Shown here: piece by piece, positions 1 through 4,804 of the stretch
Layout: the number at the start of each line of letters is the position of its first letter
Position numbering within the stretch: position 1 is the stretch's first letter
Source of the DNA: Chitinophagales bacterium
GTDB taxonomy: Bacteria > Bacteroidota > Bacteroidia > Chitinophagales > UBA2359
Length of the DNA: 5,287 bases
Assembly (NCBI GenBank): GCA_020631035.1
Contig: JAHDIA010000463.1
Location: 1 to 5,287 of the forward strand
Reading direction: 5' to 3'
Made by a program: the position numbers and the translations under genes
The notes under the pieces: generated by a model
Database searches by the model: none
What the model was told of the DNA's origin: nothing
The model's input: only the letters and a program-made list of their open reading frames with translations

Positions 1-1
1 G

Positions 2-715
2 GAAGATAGTTTACAAAAAATCAATCAAGATTTTAAAGCGGCCAAAACCTTATTGCCCCAGTTAAATTTTCTCATTATCACCTTGGGCACCGCCATTGTA
101 TACCGCCACAAAAAAACACAACAAATTGTCGCCAATTGCCACAAAATACCTGCTAGAGAATTTGATCGCTATTTTTTAAATTTAGAAGAAAGCATTGCGT
201 ATTTAGAAGAAAGCATTGAGGCAATAAAGCACTACAATCCACAATTAAAAGTTATTTTGACTGTCAGCCCTATTAGACATTGGAAAGATGGTGTACTTGA
301 CAATCAAAAAAGCAAGGCCATCTTACACCTTACTACCAGAACTGTAGCAGAACAAAATGAGTGGGTAGAGTACTTTCCTGCCTACGAATTGCTGATGGAC
401 GATTTGCGAGACTATCGCTTCTACAAAGCCGATATGCTCCATCCCAATGACATTGCCATTGAATACATTTGGAACAAGTTTGTACAAACTTTTATTGAGG
501 AGGACAGTCAGGTTTTTATTCAGCAATATAAAAAAGTGCTACGTTCCCTCAATCACCGCCCACGCATCCCTCAAGCATACAAACATCAACAATTCTTACA
601 AAAGTTGTTGATAGATTTTACAGAATTGGAATCAAAATATCCAAACTTTGATTTTTCAAAAGACAAAAAACAACTTCAAAAACAAATAAGTGGCGAATGG
701 TACAACAAAATGTAA
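2..715 (+). CDS. GSCFA-domain protein, C-terminal part (5' end outside window)
   Basis: The reading frame is open from the left edge, so this is the 3' part of a longer gene. A TTG at 53 is in frame but is not a credible start, because family-like residues continue upstream of it. The fragment matches the GSCFA family, SGNH-hydrolase-like proteins common in Bacteroidota. It carries a TVSPIRH block (about 260-280) and a YFPAYELLMDDLRDYRFY block, followed by DMLHPN, whose His (440-442) fits the C-terminal catalytic His of SGNH-type folds. It then has the usual helical tail with HRPRIP and HQQFL. The name-giving Gly-Ser-Cys-Phe-Ala motif lies near the N-terminus of the family and would be outside the window. 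The natural substrate is not established. A 21-nt period duplication (180-218) encodes LEESIAY then LEESIEA without obviously lengthening the domain. No terminator hairpin follows directly; the gene runs into a repeat-rich spacer. Confidence 0.88.
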   Translation, partial: EDSLQKINQDFKAAKTLLPQLNFLIITLGTAIVYRHKKTQQIVANCHKIPAREFDRYFLNLEESIAYLEESIEAIKHYNPQLKVILTVSPIRHWKDGVLDNQKSKAILHLTTRTVAEQNEWVEYFPAYELLMDDLRDYRFYKADMLHPNDIAIEYIWNKFVQTFIEEDSQVFIQQYKKVLRSLNHRPRIPQAYKHQQFLQKLLIDFTELESKYPNFDFSKDKKQLQKQISGEWYNKM

Positions 716-729
716 TGTAGTGGGTTTCT

Positions 730-960
730 AAAAAGGATGCGACGAAGAACGAAAAGAACCGAATCTACACCTGATAGTAGCGGATACCCCGCAGTGGGGT
801 TCGACAGGCTCACCCCACGAAATTGATTTGATCAACTCAGCCTCTGTTTGAAATTGCTTTCTATTTTGGAACTAAGTGCTGAGCCTGTCGAAACCAAACG
901 AGGAGTAGCAGCGGATAGCAGGGAGACACCAAGGTTTGGAAAATCAGCGTTCCGTCCAAA
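730..960 (+). repeat. Intergenic dispersed-type element, copy A
   Basis: This stretch fills most of the 314-nt gap before the peroxiredoxin gene and has no credible coding frame. Its 3' half (904-953) reads agtagcagcggatagcaggg, then agacacc, then about 14 nt, then CAGCGTTCC. The reverse complement of 1753-1803 has the same order and spacing: 21 of 27 bases match in the first block and CAGCGTTCC is identical. A weaker match (AAGGAT followed by ACGAAGA) lies near 734-752 and in the complement of about 1840-1866. I therefore read the two stretches as diverged, oppositely oriented copies of one intergenic element. No transposase is visible. Its function is unknown, and a structured RNA or a decayed mobile element are both possible. 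Confidence 0.5.
800..892. repeat. 13-bp perfect inverted repeat (TTCGACAGGCTCA / TGAGCCTGTCGAA)
   Basis: The arms at 800-812 and 880-892 are perfect complements separated by 67 nt. The left arm also sits in the loop of a smaller hairpin (GTGGGGT 794-800 with ACCCCAC 812-818). That hairpin competes with another one (ACCCC 786-790 with GGGGT 796-800). The TTCGACAGGCTCA sequence is of a kind I recognise as a dispersed REP-like intergenic repeat in Bacteroidota genomes; this is recollection, not a search result. Flanking copies of agtagcggata (776-786) and agtagcagcggata (904-917) resemble an imperfect target duplication. Confidence 0.6.
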
Positions 961-996
961 TTGCAAAAAAATTGATATATAAACTTTCATTAACCG

Positions 997-1012
997 AGTA
1001 ATTTTCATTACT
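997..1012 (+). other. Small hairpin just before the peroxiredoxin start
   Basis: AGTAAT (997-1002) can pair with ATTACT (1007-1012) over a 4-nt loop, ending 17 nt before the ATG. It is short and A/T-rich, so it may be chance. If real it would lie in the 5' leader. Confidence 0.2.
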
Positions 1013-1029
1013 ACTTAAATTTAAAAATT

Positions 1030-1668
1030 ATGGCTATTAAATTAGGAGACATCGCACCAGATTTTACCGCTCAAACGACTCAGGGCGAAATCAAGTTCCA
1101 CGAATGGTTGGGCGAAGGCTGGGGTTTGTTGTTTTCACATCCTGCCGATTTTACCCCTGTTTGTACAACTGAACTGGGAATGACTGCAAAGTTAAAAGAT
1201 GACTTTGCCAAAAGAAATGTAAAAGTATTGGCATTGAGTGTAGACGATTTGGAATCGCACAAAAACTGGATTCCAGACATCAATGAAACACAAGGAACGA
1301 GCGTTAATTTTCCCATCATTGCCGATCCTGAAAAAAAGGTCGCTACAATATATGATATGATGCACCCCAATGCGTCGTCTACCATGACAGTCCGCTCTGT
1401 TTTTGTCATTGCACCTGATAAGACGGTGAAATTGACCCTCACCTATCCTGCTGCTACAGGACGTAATTTTCAAGAAATTTTAAGGGTAATAGATTCTTTG
1501 CAACTAACAGCCAAACATAGTGTCGCAACTCCTGCCGACTGGAAACAGGGGGAAGATTGTATTGTCTCTCCTTCGATTGCAACAGAGGACATTCCTGCGA
1601 AATTTCCTAAAGGGCATAAGGTGATTAAGCCGTATTTGCGTACTACACCACAGCCAAATTTGGATTAA
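1030..1668 (+). CDS. Peroxiredoxin, 1-Cys Prx6 type
   Basis: This 212-residue protein reduces hydrogen peroxide, alkyl hydroperoxides or peroxynitrite in the cytoplasm. The AhpC/TSA-like thioredoxin fold occupies about residues 5-135. It contains the active-site signature P38-x3-T42-x2-C45 in HPADFTPVCTTE, with Cys45 as peroxidatic cysteine and Arg122 (in MTVRSVF) as the conserved active-site Arg. TYPAATGRNFQEILRVIDSL (139-158) and the C-terminal extension with DWKQGEDCIVSPS (170-182) are typical of the Prx6 subgroup, and the length fits that group. A second cysteine, Cys177, lies in the extension; whether it acts as a resolving residue cannot be told from sequence. The ATG is the natural start because the LGDIAPDFTA motif begins at residue 5. 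The gene looks monocistronic: a repeat spacer lies upstream and a strong terminator downstream. I saw no clear TAnnTTTG box just upstream and no OxyR-type operator that I could defend. Confidence 0.95.
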   Translation: MAIKLGDIAPDFTAQTTQGEIKFHEWLGEGWGLLFSHPADFTPVCTTELGMTAKLKDDFAKRNVKVLALSVDDLESHKNWIPDINETQGTSVNFPIIADPEKKVATIYDMMHPNASSTMTVRSVFVIAPDKTVKLTLTYPAATGRNFQEILRVIDSLQLTAKHSVATPADWKQGEDCIVSPSIATEDIPAKFPKGHKVIKPYLRTTPQPNLD

Positions 1669-1690
1669 ATAAAAAACATTGGAGTTGTAG

Positions 1691-1717
1691 AGACGCCATT
1701 TGTGGCGTCTTTTTTTA
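1691..1717 (+). terminator. Rho-independent terminator of the peroxiredoxin gene
   Basis: AGACGCCA (1691-1698) pairs perfectly with TGGCGTCT (1703-1710) around a TTTG loop, followed directly by an uninterrupted T run to 1716. It lies 23 nt after the stop codon. A-rich sequence at about 1668-1678 precedes it, so some termination of leftward transcripts is also possible. Confidence 0.93.
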
Positions 1718-1744
1718 TGATATGTAATGTGTGTTTCCTGTTGG

Positions 1745-1950
1745 ATTAGAATGGAACGCTGGCAACTTCGTGGGTGGGTGTCTTCCCGCTGTCCACTTAT
1801 ACTTGCTTCCTCCCCACACCATTCAGTAAGGTCGTCTCTTGTCTTCGTGCCTCAGCCTACGATCCTTCCTACTTCATAGGCGTGTCTCGGTAGCAGGTAC
1901 CGTTTCCATCGGGCATATTGGGGCATGTTTTGTCCTTCGTATTTTCGTGG
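1745..1950 (-). repeat. Intergenic dispersed-type element, copy B (inverted)
   Basis: This stretch is visibly richer in G and C than its surroundings and has no convincing reading frame on either strand. Read on the minus strand, it carries the same ordered motifs as copy A upstream of the peroxiredoxin gene: a 27-base block (complement of 1777-1803, 21 of 27 identical) followed after 15 nt by CAGCGTTCC (complement of 1753-1761). It also contains a small hairpin, CGGTA (1888-1892) with TACCG (1898-1902). The two copies bracket the peroxiredoxin gene in opposite orientation. Their role is unknown. Confidence 0.45.
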
Positions 1951-1955
1951 TAAAA

Positions 1956-2099
1956 TTGTTAGGATAAGCATTGCATCCCTACCGATATATTTTGTTAGGA
2001 TGCAAGCATTGCATCCCTACCGATATATTTTGGGATTGTTATTTTGTTAGGACGCAAGCATTGCGTCCCTACGGATATGTTTTGGGATTTTTATTTTGT
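1956..2099. repeat. Three-unit array of hairpin-forming repeats
   Basis: Three units begin with TTGTTAGGA at 1956, 1992 and 2044 and continue through CATTGC, CCCTAC and a GATAT stretch. Units 2 and 3 form near-identical hairpins: GGATGCAA (1998-2005) with TTGCATCC (2009-2016), and GGACGCAA (2050-2057) with TTGCGTCC (2061-2068), each with the loop GCA. The one stem difference is compensatory (T-A versus C-G). Unit 1 has lost GC from its left arm and cannot form the full stem. The hairpins are spaced 36 and 52 nt apart because unit 1 lacks the GGGATTGTTATTTT segment. No CRISPR-like constant spacing is seen. I recognise the GTAGGGA(T/C)GCAATGC type as a common dispersed palindromic repeat, from memory only. 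Confidence 0.8.
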
Positions 2100-2194
2100 T
2101 TTTTCCCAAAAGACACCACATTGTACAACAAAATCAACAATGCCCAAAACGCCAAAAACCCACACAAGGCAAAAAATATCAACTGCCAATTCAT
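2069..2194 (-). CDS. Possible small single-pass membrane protein, 41 residues
   Basis: I do not recognise this product. On the minus strand the ATG at 2194-2192 opens a 41-codon frame ending in TAG at 2071-2069. Residues 3-29 are almost entirely hydrophobic (WQLIFFALCGFLAFWALLIL, then LYNVVSF) and would span a membrane once. The tail from residue 31 is Lys/Asn-rich (KKQNKNPK), so the positive-inside rule would put the C-terminus in the cytoplasm. AAAAGG lies about 7 nt before the ATG, a plausible ribosome binding site. Leucine is mostly TTG, as in the neighbouring genes. From about residue 33 the codons, including the stop, are repeat sequence: the same bases occur beyond unit 2 of the neighbouring array. 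The original C-terminus may therefore have been replaced. No TAnnTTTG promoter is visible upstream on this strand. It could be a chance frame in a T-rich stretch. Confidence 0.35.
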   Translation of the reverse strand: MNWQLIFFALCGFLAFWALLILLYNVVSFGKKQNKNPKTYP

Positions 2195-2386
2195 AAAACT
2201 ACCTTTTATAAAATCACAAAATGCATAGTATTCCTACCGTACACACCAAAATGGGTACAATACACACTAATCAATAAATAAGAATGGGTAAATATTTTTT
2301 TCGCTCCACCAATTGTATCTAAATCGAGCTAAGTTTATGGTCTCATTTAGTTCTACGCTAAAAAATGAAAAGGGTTAGAATTATAC
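2195..2386. other. Spacer with no recognised feature
   Basis: This A/T-rich stretch lies between the small minus-strand frame and the promoter of the helical-repeat gene. I see no coding frame of useful length, no RNA gene and no strong hairpin. A frame running rightward through 2096-2281 reads antisense to the membrane-protein candidate and has no protein-like character. Confidence 0.5.
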
Positions 2387-2417
2387 TTGGTTTTATAAAT
2401 AGAAAAACCTACCTTTG
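2387..2417 (+). promoter_or_regulatory. Bacteroidota-type promoter for the helical-repeat protein gene
   Basis: A -33 TTG (2387-2389) is followed after 20 bp by a perfect -7 box TACCTTTG (2410-2417), matching the TTG / TAnnTTTG pattern used by the Bacteroidota primary sigma factor. Transcription would start near 2424, giving a leader of about 120 nt that contains an 11-T tract (2463-2473). Confidence 0.7.
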
Positions 2418-2543
2418 TAAGAAGTTAAATCCCCCCAATATATACTTATGTTGTAATGCAAATTTTTTTTTTTGCTTCACTCATAGATACATTTCCAAGA
2501 CTAGCAAGCTGTTATCCATTACAATACAGTTAATGCTTTAAAG

Positions 2544-4028
2544 ATGTCCAATTTATATCAACTTATTCAATCATTAAATAAATCAGAAAAAAGATATTTC
2601 AAGCTCTATGCACAAGCCTTTGTCAAAGAGCCCAGTACTTACTTGCAATTGTTTGATGCTATAGACAAAGCTGAAGCATTGGATGAAAAAGCTTTGATAG
2701 AAGAATTTGACATCAAACACTTTTCGGTTACCAAAAAATACCTTTTTGATAACATTGTCAAAAGTCTTAGAAGTTATCAAGCAGAACAAAAGCCCATTTT
2801 TCAGATTTTAGATGGACTCAAAAACATTTCGGTTCTCAAAAACAAGGGTTTGCTTGCAGATGCCATTAAGGCTTATGAAAAAACCGAGAAACAACTCAAG
2901 GAGTATCATTTGTATACCTTTTTGATTGAATTGCTTACAACAGGTGAGTTTTTATGGTCTGCTTATTTGCCCAATAAAGAGGTAAGTGCCAAACAAGAGG
3001 AAATACACCAACAAAAACTGCTCTACATTGAATACCTAGATGCCATTACCCGTTATAGAGCGTTGGCACGTTCCATCAAAAACACCATCCGCAAATCTCG
3101 CCCCATTCGCAACGAAGCACAAGCAGAAGATATGCAGGCATTTCTAGCGCACACACTCTTACAAAAAAAGCCCAGCTCTCAAAACATCATTGCCCGTGCC
3201 TTGTATTATGAGTGTCAAACAATGTGTTTGATGACCTTGCTAGAATACAATAAAGTCAAAGTATTGTTGAAAGAAGCCATTGATTTGCTACAAGAACAAA
3301 AAGAAAAGTCCATTGTCTATCACAAAACCCTGATTGCCAATTTGAACAATGCTCTTTTGGTCAATGCCAAATTGCAAGATGACAAAGCATTTTGGGAGTA
3401 TGCCGAACAATATGGTTTGCTCCAACAGGAACTCAATGGCAAAATCAATCACGGTTTTGACGTGGTAATGCAAAAATTGCACTACAATTTTATGATGCAT
3501 CATTGGGCAGAAAAAAACGATTTTTCAGCCATCACTGAAATGGCCAAAGAAGTCAAGCAATTTTGGGAACAAGAGGAAACCCTCCTAGACACTGATTGGA
3601 AAATGACAGTCGCTTTTTTTATGACCCAAGCCTTTTTCTACCTCAAGGAGTTTGACAAAGCCTTGGAATGGAATATGCTTCTGTTAGAAGAGGAAAAAAA
3701 CAATCCCAAACTGCCTTGTATCTGCAATGCACGGGTATTCAACCTAATGATTCATACCGAAACCAAGAATTTTATCCTTCTCAACTCTTTGTTTCGCTCT
3801 ACCTATCGCTTTTTCAAGAAGAACAAACGCTTGTTTGAGTCGGAGCGTGCCTTACTCAACTTTTTTAAGTGGCTGGGTAACAACGACATGCATCCCAAAC
3901 TCAATGAACGTTTCCTCAAATTATTGGACAATTTGGAGAAGTGTGCCCAAAACAAATACGAGCAAAATTTCTTAGAAGAGATGAAACTTTCGATATGGAT
4001 AAATGAGAAAAAAAAGCTATATGCCTAA
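2544..4028 (+). CDS. Hypothetical helical-repeat (TPR-like) cytoplasmic protein, 494 residues
   Basis: I recognise the type but not a function. The N-terminal 80 residues have the pattern I associate with a group of Bacteroidota hypothetical proteins: LIQSLNKSEKRYFKLYAQ (7-24), YLQLFDAID (33-41), a DEKALIEEF segment (47-55), then a basic stretch KKYLFDNIVKSLRSYQ (64-79). The rest is predicted to be all helical, in pairs rich in Ala, Leu, Tyr, Lys and Glu (for example KGLLADAIKAYEKTEKQL and FYLKEFDKALEWNMLLLEEE), like tetratricopeptide-type scaffolds. It has no signal peptide and no membrane segment, so it should be cytoplasmic. The ATG fits the start of the conserved N-terminal pattern and follows a strong promoter. 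Two small peptide genes lie downstream on the same strand after a weak terminator. A role as a protein-binding or peptide-sensing regulator is possible, but nothing in the sequence proves it. Confidence 0.8.
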   Translation: MSNLYQLIQSLNKSEKRYFKLYAQAFVKEPSTYLQLFDAIDKAEALDEKALIEEFDIKHFSVTKKYLFDNIVKSLRSYQAEQKPIFQILDGLKNISVLKNKGLLADAIKAYEKTEKQLKEYHLYTFLIELLTTGEFLWSAYLPNKEVSAKQEEIHQQKLLYIEYLDAITRYRALARSIKNTIRKSRPIRNEAQAEDMQAFLAHTLLQKKPSSQNIIARALYYECQTMCLMTLLEYNKVKVLLKEAIDLLQEQKEKSIVYHKTLIANLNNALLVNAKLQDDKAFWEYAEQYGLLQQELNGKINHGFDVVMQKLHYNFMMHHWAEKNDFSAITEMAKEVKQFWEQEETLLDTDWKMTVAFFMTQAFFYLKEFDKALEWNMLLLEEEKNNPKLPCICNARVFNLMIHTETKNFILLNSLFRSTYRFFKKNKRLFESERALLNFFKWLGNNDMHPKLNERFLKLLDNLEKCAQNKYEQNFLEEMKLSIWINEKKKLYA

Positions 4029-4042
4029 TCAAATTAAAAATA

Positions 4043-4101
4043 GAAACCTTAAAAAGGCTTTTTTTTGGTATCAAAATTAAAGTATCAAGTCTTTATTTTT
4101 A
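4043..4101 (+). promoter_or_regulatory. Upstream block and -7-like box of the first peptide gene
   Basis: GAAACCTTAAAA (4043-4054), a T run and GGTAT (4067-4071) are followed after 22 bp by TATTTTTA (4094-4101), which is one base from TAnnTTTG. The same elements occur at identical spacing at 4611-4669 before the second peptide gene. No TTG stands at the expected -33 position here, so the promoter may be weaker or need an activator. The predicted leader is only about 30 nt. Confidence 0.5.
4046..4066 (+). terminator. Weak terminator-like hairpin after the helical-repeat gene
   Basis: CCTT (4047-4050) pairs with AAGG (4054-4057) over AAA, followed by C and eight T. The stem is short, so termination is probably partial. 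The same bases belong to the conserved block shared with the promoter region of the second peptide gene, so the hairpin may be incidental. Confidence 0.4.
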
Positions 4102-4138
4102 GGTCTATATATTGAACACGACAAAAAATCAATTAATT

Positions 4139-4360
4139 ATGAACAATTTTAACACAAAAAAGAAACTTGATCAATTTCAAGAACATCAATTAGAACAAGA
4201 TCAATTAGCTGAAGTCAAAGGTGCTTGGCAAATGAGTATCCCCCTTTTTTACAACCCATTTACCCGCCAACAAGCCTCTTTGGTCATTATGTCTAAACCA
4301 GAAAACCCATTTGCTTTAGAAAGCTGTATTGCCATTAGTGATGGAGACTCTCTGATTTGA
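4139..4360 (+). CDS. Candidate leader-containing peptide precursor (GA-W type), 73 residues
   Basis: The product is a small peptide with a bacteriocin/RiPP-style leader. Residues 1-29 form a charged, Gln/Lys-rich leader with LDQF, then QLAEVKGA, matching the L-x-x-V/I-x-G-G/A pattern of double-glycine leaders cut by C39-type peptidases. Cleavage after Gly28-Ala29 would leave a 44-residue core starting with Trp30. The core has SIPLFYNPF near its start, a hydrophobic SLVIMS stretch and one Cys (Cys63) in ALESCIAIS near an acidic end. I chose the ATG at 4139 over an in-frame TTG at 4112: the 12 bases TAATTATGAACA around it are identical at the start of the second peptide gene, and the TTG would lie very close to the predicted transcription start. 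The family is unrecognised. No maturation enzyme or exporter is in the window, so modification and secretion are inferred only. Confidence 0.65.
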   Translation: MNNFNTKKKLDQFQEHQLEQDQLAEVKGAWQMSIPLFYNPFTRQQASLVIMSKPENPFALESCIAISDGDSLI

Positions 4361-4547
4361 TTTTTTAAACATTACTTTTGTATCTCTCCTTTCCTTTCCA
4401 CATCACCATTTTCTTTTCATACTCTTTTCAGGATTGTCATATAAAAATGGCTTAATGGGATTTTTATATACATTATCTTCCAATACAAAATACACTTAAA
4501 CAATTAAATTAAGGATTGTGCTTGCTAATTAAAATCAATTCTTTCTT
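4361..4547. other. Spacer after the first peptide gene, with an A/T hairpin
   Basis: No coding frame is visible on either strand. A pyrimidine-rich stretch (about 4380-4430) is followed by a 9-bp A/T-only stem, ATATAAAAA (4439-4447) with TTTTTATAT (4461-4469), around a 13-nt loop. It could terminate or protect the 3' end of the upstream transcript, but in such A/T-rich DNA it may be chance. Confidence 0.4.
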
Positions 4548-4580
4548 AAAGGGCAATGCTGGGGGGCATTGCCCTTTTGT
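4548..4580 (+). terminator. Strong hairpin terminator between the two peptide genes
   Basis: AAAGGGCAATGC (4548-4559) pairs perfectly over 12 bp with GCATTGCCCTTT (4566-4577) around a TGGGGG loop, followed by a short T run. It lies about 190 nt after the first peptide gene and insulates the second, which has its own promoter. Confidence 0.8.
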
Positions 4581-4610
4581 ATTTCACCCCTAATTATTAA
4601 ATTTAGGAAT

Positions 4611-4669
4611 GAAACCTTAAAACACTTTTTTTCTGGTATTGACAAACTTCTAAAGTCAGCTTAAATTTG
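4611..4669 (+). promoter_or_regulatory. Promoter and conserved upstream block of the second peptide gene
   Basis: TTG (4639-4641), 20 bp, then a perfect TAAATTTG (4662-4669) gives a canonical Bacteroidota promoter with the same spacer length as the one at 2387-2417. Upstream, GAAACCTTAAAA (4611-4622), a T run and GGTAT (4635-4639) repeat the block at 4043-4071 with identical spacing. Transcription would start near 4676, leaving a 5' leader of about 130 nt. Confidence 0.75.
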
Positions 4670-4804
4670 CATTGTAATTATTTCACCCTTCCACCATCAC
4701 TGCGAATTAAATTTAAAATTTATTTCTCAAAATATAACAGCTAACTAAAAACGTCTATTTACGAATTATTATTTCATTTTTTAATTTAGTTAAAAACACT
4801 AATT
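4670..4804 (+). other. Long A/T-rich 5' leader of the second peptide gene
   Basis: This stretch of about 130 nt lies between the promoter and the ATG and has no coding frame of note. It holds a perfect 15-bp A/T palindrome (4708-4722) and a second, imperfect -7-like sequence, TAATTTAG, near the ATG. I recognise no riboswitch or attenuator. Confidence 0.35.

Noticed and set aside
736..825. Short Arg-rich frame starting ATGCGACGAAGA
   Set aside because: It runs through element A and the inverted repeat, has only about 29 codons, and has no start signal or conserved character.
1080..1473. Leftward reading frames of 120 and 93 codons inside the peroxiredoxin gene
   Set aside because: They are antisense shadows of a gene with clear active-site motifs.
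1956..2099. CRISPR array
   Set aside because: There are only three units, the spacing is unequal, the intervals are themselves repetitive and there are no cas genes. The units are palindromic dispersed repeats.
1971..2281. Two overlapping rightward reading frames of 85 and 61 codons
   Set aside because: The first is a translation of the hairpin repeat array (its repeated HPYRYI / IPTDIF words come from the repeats). The second starts in the T-rich end of the array. Neither has a ribosome binding site or protein-like composition.
4112..4138. TTG at 4112 as the start of the first peptide gene
   Set aside because: The ATG at 4139 has the same 12-base context as the second peptide gene, and the TTG lies very close to the predicted transcription start.
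4373..4380. TACTTTTG, a perfect TAnnTTTG match just after the first peptide gene
   Set aside because: No TTG stands about 20 bp upstream and no gene or structured RNA follows before the terminator. Such 8-mers are expected by chance in A/T-rich DNA.
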